From Petrosia ficiformis (taxonomy: Eukaryota; Porifera; Demospongiae; Haplosclerida; Petrosiidae): a stretch of DNA of 64,000 bases. Shown here one piece after another: positions 62,801 through 64,000 of the stretch. Under the pieces are notes generated by a model that searched no databases, had not been told where the DNA came from, and worked only from the letters and a program-made list of their open reading frames with translations. The translations under genes were made by a program, and so were the position numbers. The DNA lies in NCBI GenBank assembly GCA_947044365.1, contig OX345644.1:6946077-7010076 (forward strand), given 5' to 3'. How positions within the stretch are numbered: the first letter of the stretch is position 1; every line of letters begins with the position of its first letter.

Positions 62801-64000
62801 TCTAATATAGCACTACCTCCACCAGTGACAACAGTGTTTACAACAAAACCAACTGGTAGGCAAACAAGGAAGCCAACATCTCTGGATGGATGATAGTCCT
62901 ATACACAACGGTCTAAGCAACGCTCTCCCTCCAGAACTTCCAACACTTCAAACCAACCGATAGGCAGGCACTCAAGCAGTACCTGTATAGCCAAGTTGTC
63001 TGAAGGGAAGATGGCACACAAGGAAGCCAACAACTCTGGATGGATGATAGTACCCACACCCAGCAGTCTAAACACTCTACCTCCAGAACTTCCAACACTT
63101 CAAACCAACCAATACACACACCAAGTACCTGTGCAGCCAACTTGTCTGAAGGGACGATGGTATAGCATATAGTGTGTTAGCACAACTTCCAACACTTCAA
63201 CCCTACCAATAGGCAGGCAGAGACGTACCTGGGCGGCCAATTTGTCTGAAGGTAAGATGGTATAGCATACAGTGTGTTAGCACAACTCTTCCAGCAGCAG
63301 AACATCCAACACTTCAACCAAACCCATAGGCACACATGTAACTGTGCATCCAACATCCGTAGAACTTCCAACACTGGACCTAACCTATAGGCACACAAGT
63401 ACCTGTGCAGCCAACTTGTCTGAACCAATGGGCAGGCACAGAGGTACCTGGGCGGCCAAATTGTCTGAAGGTAAGAAGGTATAGCATACAGTGTGTTAGC
63501 ACAACTTCCAACGCTTCAACCCAACCAATAGGCAGGCACAGAGGTACCTGGGCGGCCGACTTGTCTGAAGGCAAGCATACAGTGTGTTAGCACAACTCTT
63601 CCAGCAGCAGAACATCCAACACTTCAACCCAACCGATAGGCACACAGGTACCTGTGCATCCAACATCCACAGAACTTCCAACACTTCAACCCAACTGATT
63701 GGCACACTAGTACCTGTGCAGCCAACATCTCCGAAGCGAAGAAAATACTAACACACAAGTGTAAACACAATTTCCCCAACACAACTCCCAACATACCCTG
63801 ACAGACTATATGAACAACAATTTAGTCTGAACCAAGACCTCTCTAATATAGCACTACCTCCACCAGTGACAACAGTGTTTACAACAAAACCAACTGGCGG
63901 GCACACAAGGAAGCCAACATCTCTGGATGGATGATAGTCCTATACACAACGGTCTAAGCAACGCTCTCCCTCCAGAACTTCCAACGCTTCAAATCAACCG
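53836..64000. repeat. 10-kb minisatellite of ~62-66-bp units with interspersed longer blocks
   Basis: The basic unit is 'cagaacttccaacacttcaa' + 'cccaaccgataggcaggcac' + 'acaagtacctgtg' + a variable end (tggccaacatgcg or catccaacatccg). Two unit types alternate to a dimer of about 129 bp. One type holds AGGTAC-ACAA-GTACCT, a short hairpin. GC content is clearly higher than elsewhere in the window. Because the dimer length is a multiple of three, long frames stay open on both strands (themes QNFQHFNPTDR and VLEVLRMLDAQVLVYLS). They show no start context, splice structure or resemblance to a protein, so I treat them as repeat artefacts. The right part (58.7-64 kb) is richer in a variant with 'cttccagcagcagaacatcc' and 'gtctgaaggtaagatggtat'. 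The array continues past the window. Confidence 0.93.
55475..55680 (+). repeat. Recurrent ~200-bp block inside the minisatellite (first of seven copies)
   Basis: Starts near 'cttctccgaagggaagag', then hairpin TTACAC-ACAA-GTGTAA (55490-55505), 'ccaacatactctgacagact', 'gaacaacaatttagtctgaa' and ends 'ctctggatggatgatag'. Further copies have their hairpin at about 56414, 58299, 60815, 61910, 62708 and 63749 (the last with TAACAC). The first two are 924 bp apart. The block is not made of the short unit, so it is a separate sequence amplified with it. Confidence 0.88.

Noticed and set aside
53836..64000. Dozens of long frames on both strands reading Cys/Trp/Leu-rich or Asn/Thr-rich repeats
   Set aside because: They follow from a tandem unit whose dimer is a multiple of three. 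They are open on both strands at once, with no start context, introns or similarity to known proteins.

Overview
The window reads as nuclear DNA of an early-branching animal. A demosponge such as Amphimedon is my best guess, but this is inference. The genes are animal housekeeping and signalling genes, broken by many short AT-rich introns (often 45-120 bp) with GT-AG borders. Intergenic gaps are very small and several gene pairs are head-to-head. The sequence is AT-rich except for the last 10 kb.

Layout. 1-2220: 180-bp satellite (family A). 2258-4141 (+): metal-dependent amidohydrolase-like gene whose 5' end is not visible. 4516-4919: 35-bp tandem array. 5011-6690: 187-bp array (family B). 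6695-6928 (-): small spliced ORF. 7215-8417 (-): PSMA5, sharing a 90-bp promoter with PMPCB (8508-10890, +). 11143-11774 (-): RHOA, head-to-head with a second Rho GTPase (12787-13454, +). 13707-14001 (+): POLR2K. 14110-16566 (-): PH-domain protein, divergent from an Ig/FN3 receptor (16796-21349, +). 21600-29633 (+): MON2. 29987-31607 (+): PRPF18, convergent with a MYND zinc-finger gene (31613-33402, -). 33506-34443 (-) and 34493-35375 (+): two Rab32-like GTPases, head-to-head with 49 bp between their start codons.

From about 36.4 kb on there is little conventional coding. A candidate promoter and small exons lead into a ~303-bp array of splice-site-bearing modules (family B again, opposite orientation). 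A thioredoxin-2-like pseudogene follows at 41454-41735. Next comes a ~9.3-kb 181-bp satellite array (family A again, inverted), split by an internally deleted Ty3/gypsy LTR element (51284-53250). The last 10 kb is a GC-richer minisatellite of ~62-66-bp units with recurrent longer blocks.

The most striking structure is mirror symmetry. An NRF-1-like promoter, small exons, a family B array and then a family A array occur in that order running left from 7.1 kb and again running right from 36.4 kb, in inverted orientation around the gene cluster. This looks like an old inverted segmental duplication whose satellites then expanded separately on each side.

The genes do not form one pathway. They cover proteasome, mitochondrial import, Rho and Rab signalling, transcription, splicing, endosome-Golgi traffic and adhesion, packed as in a compact animal genome.
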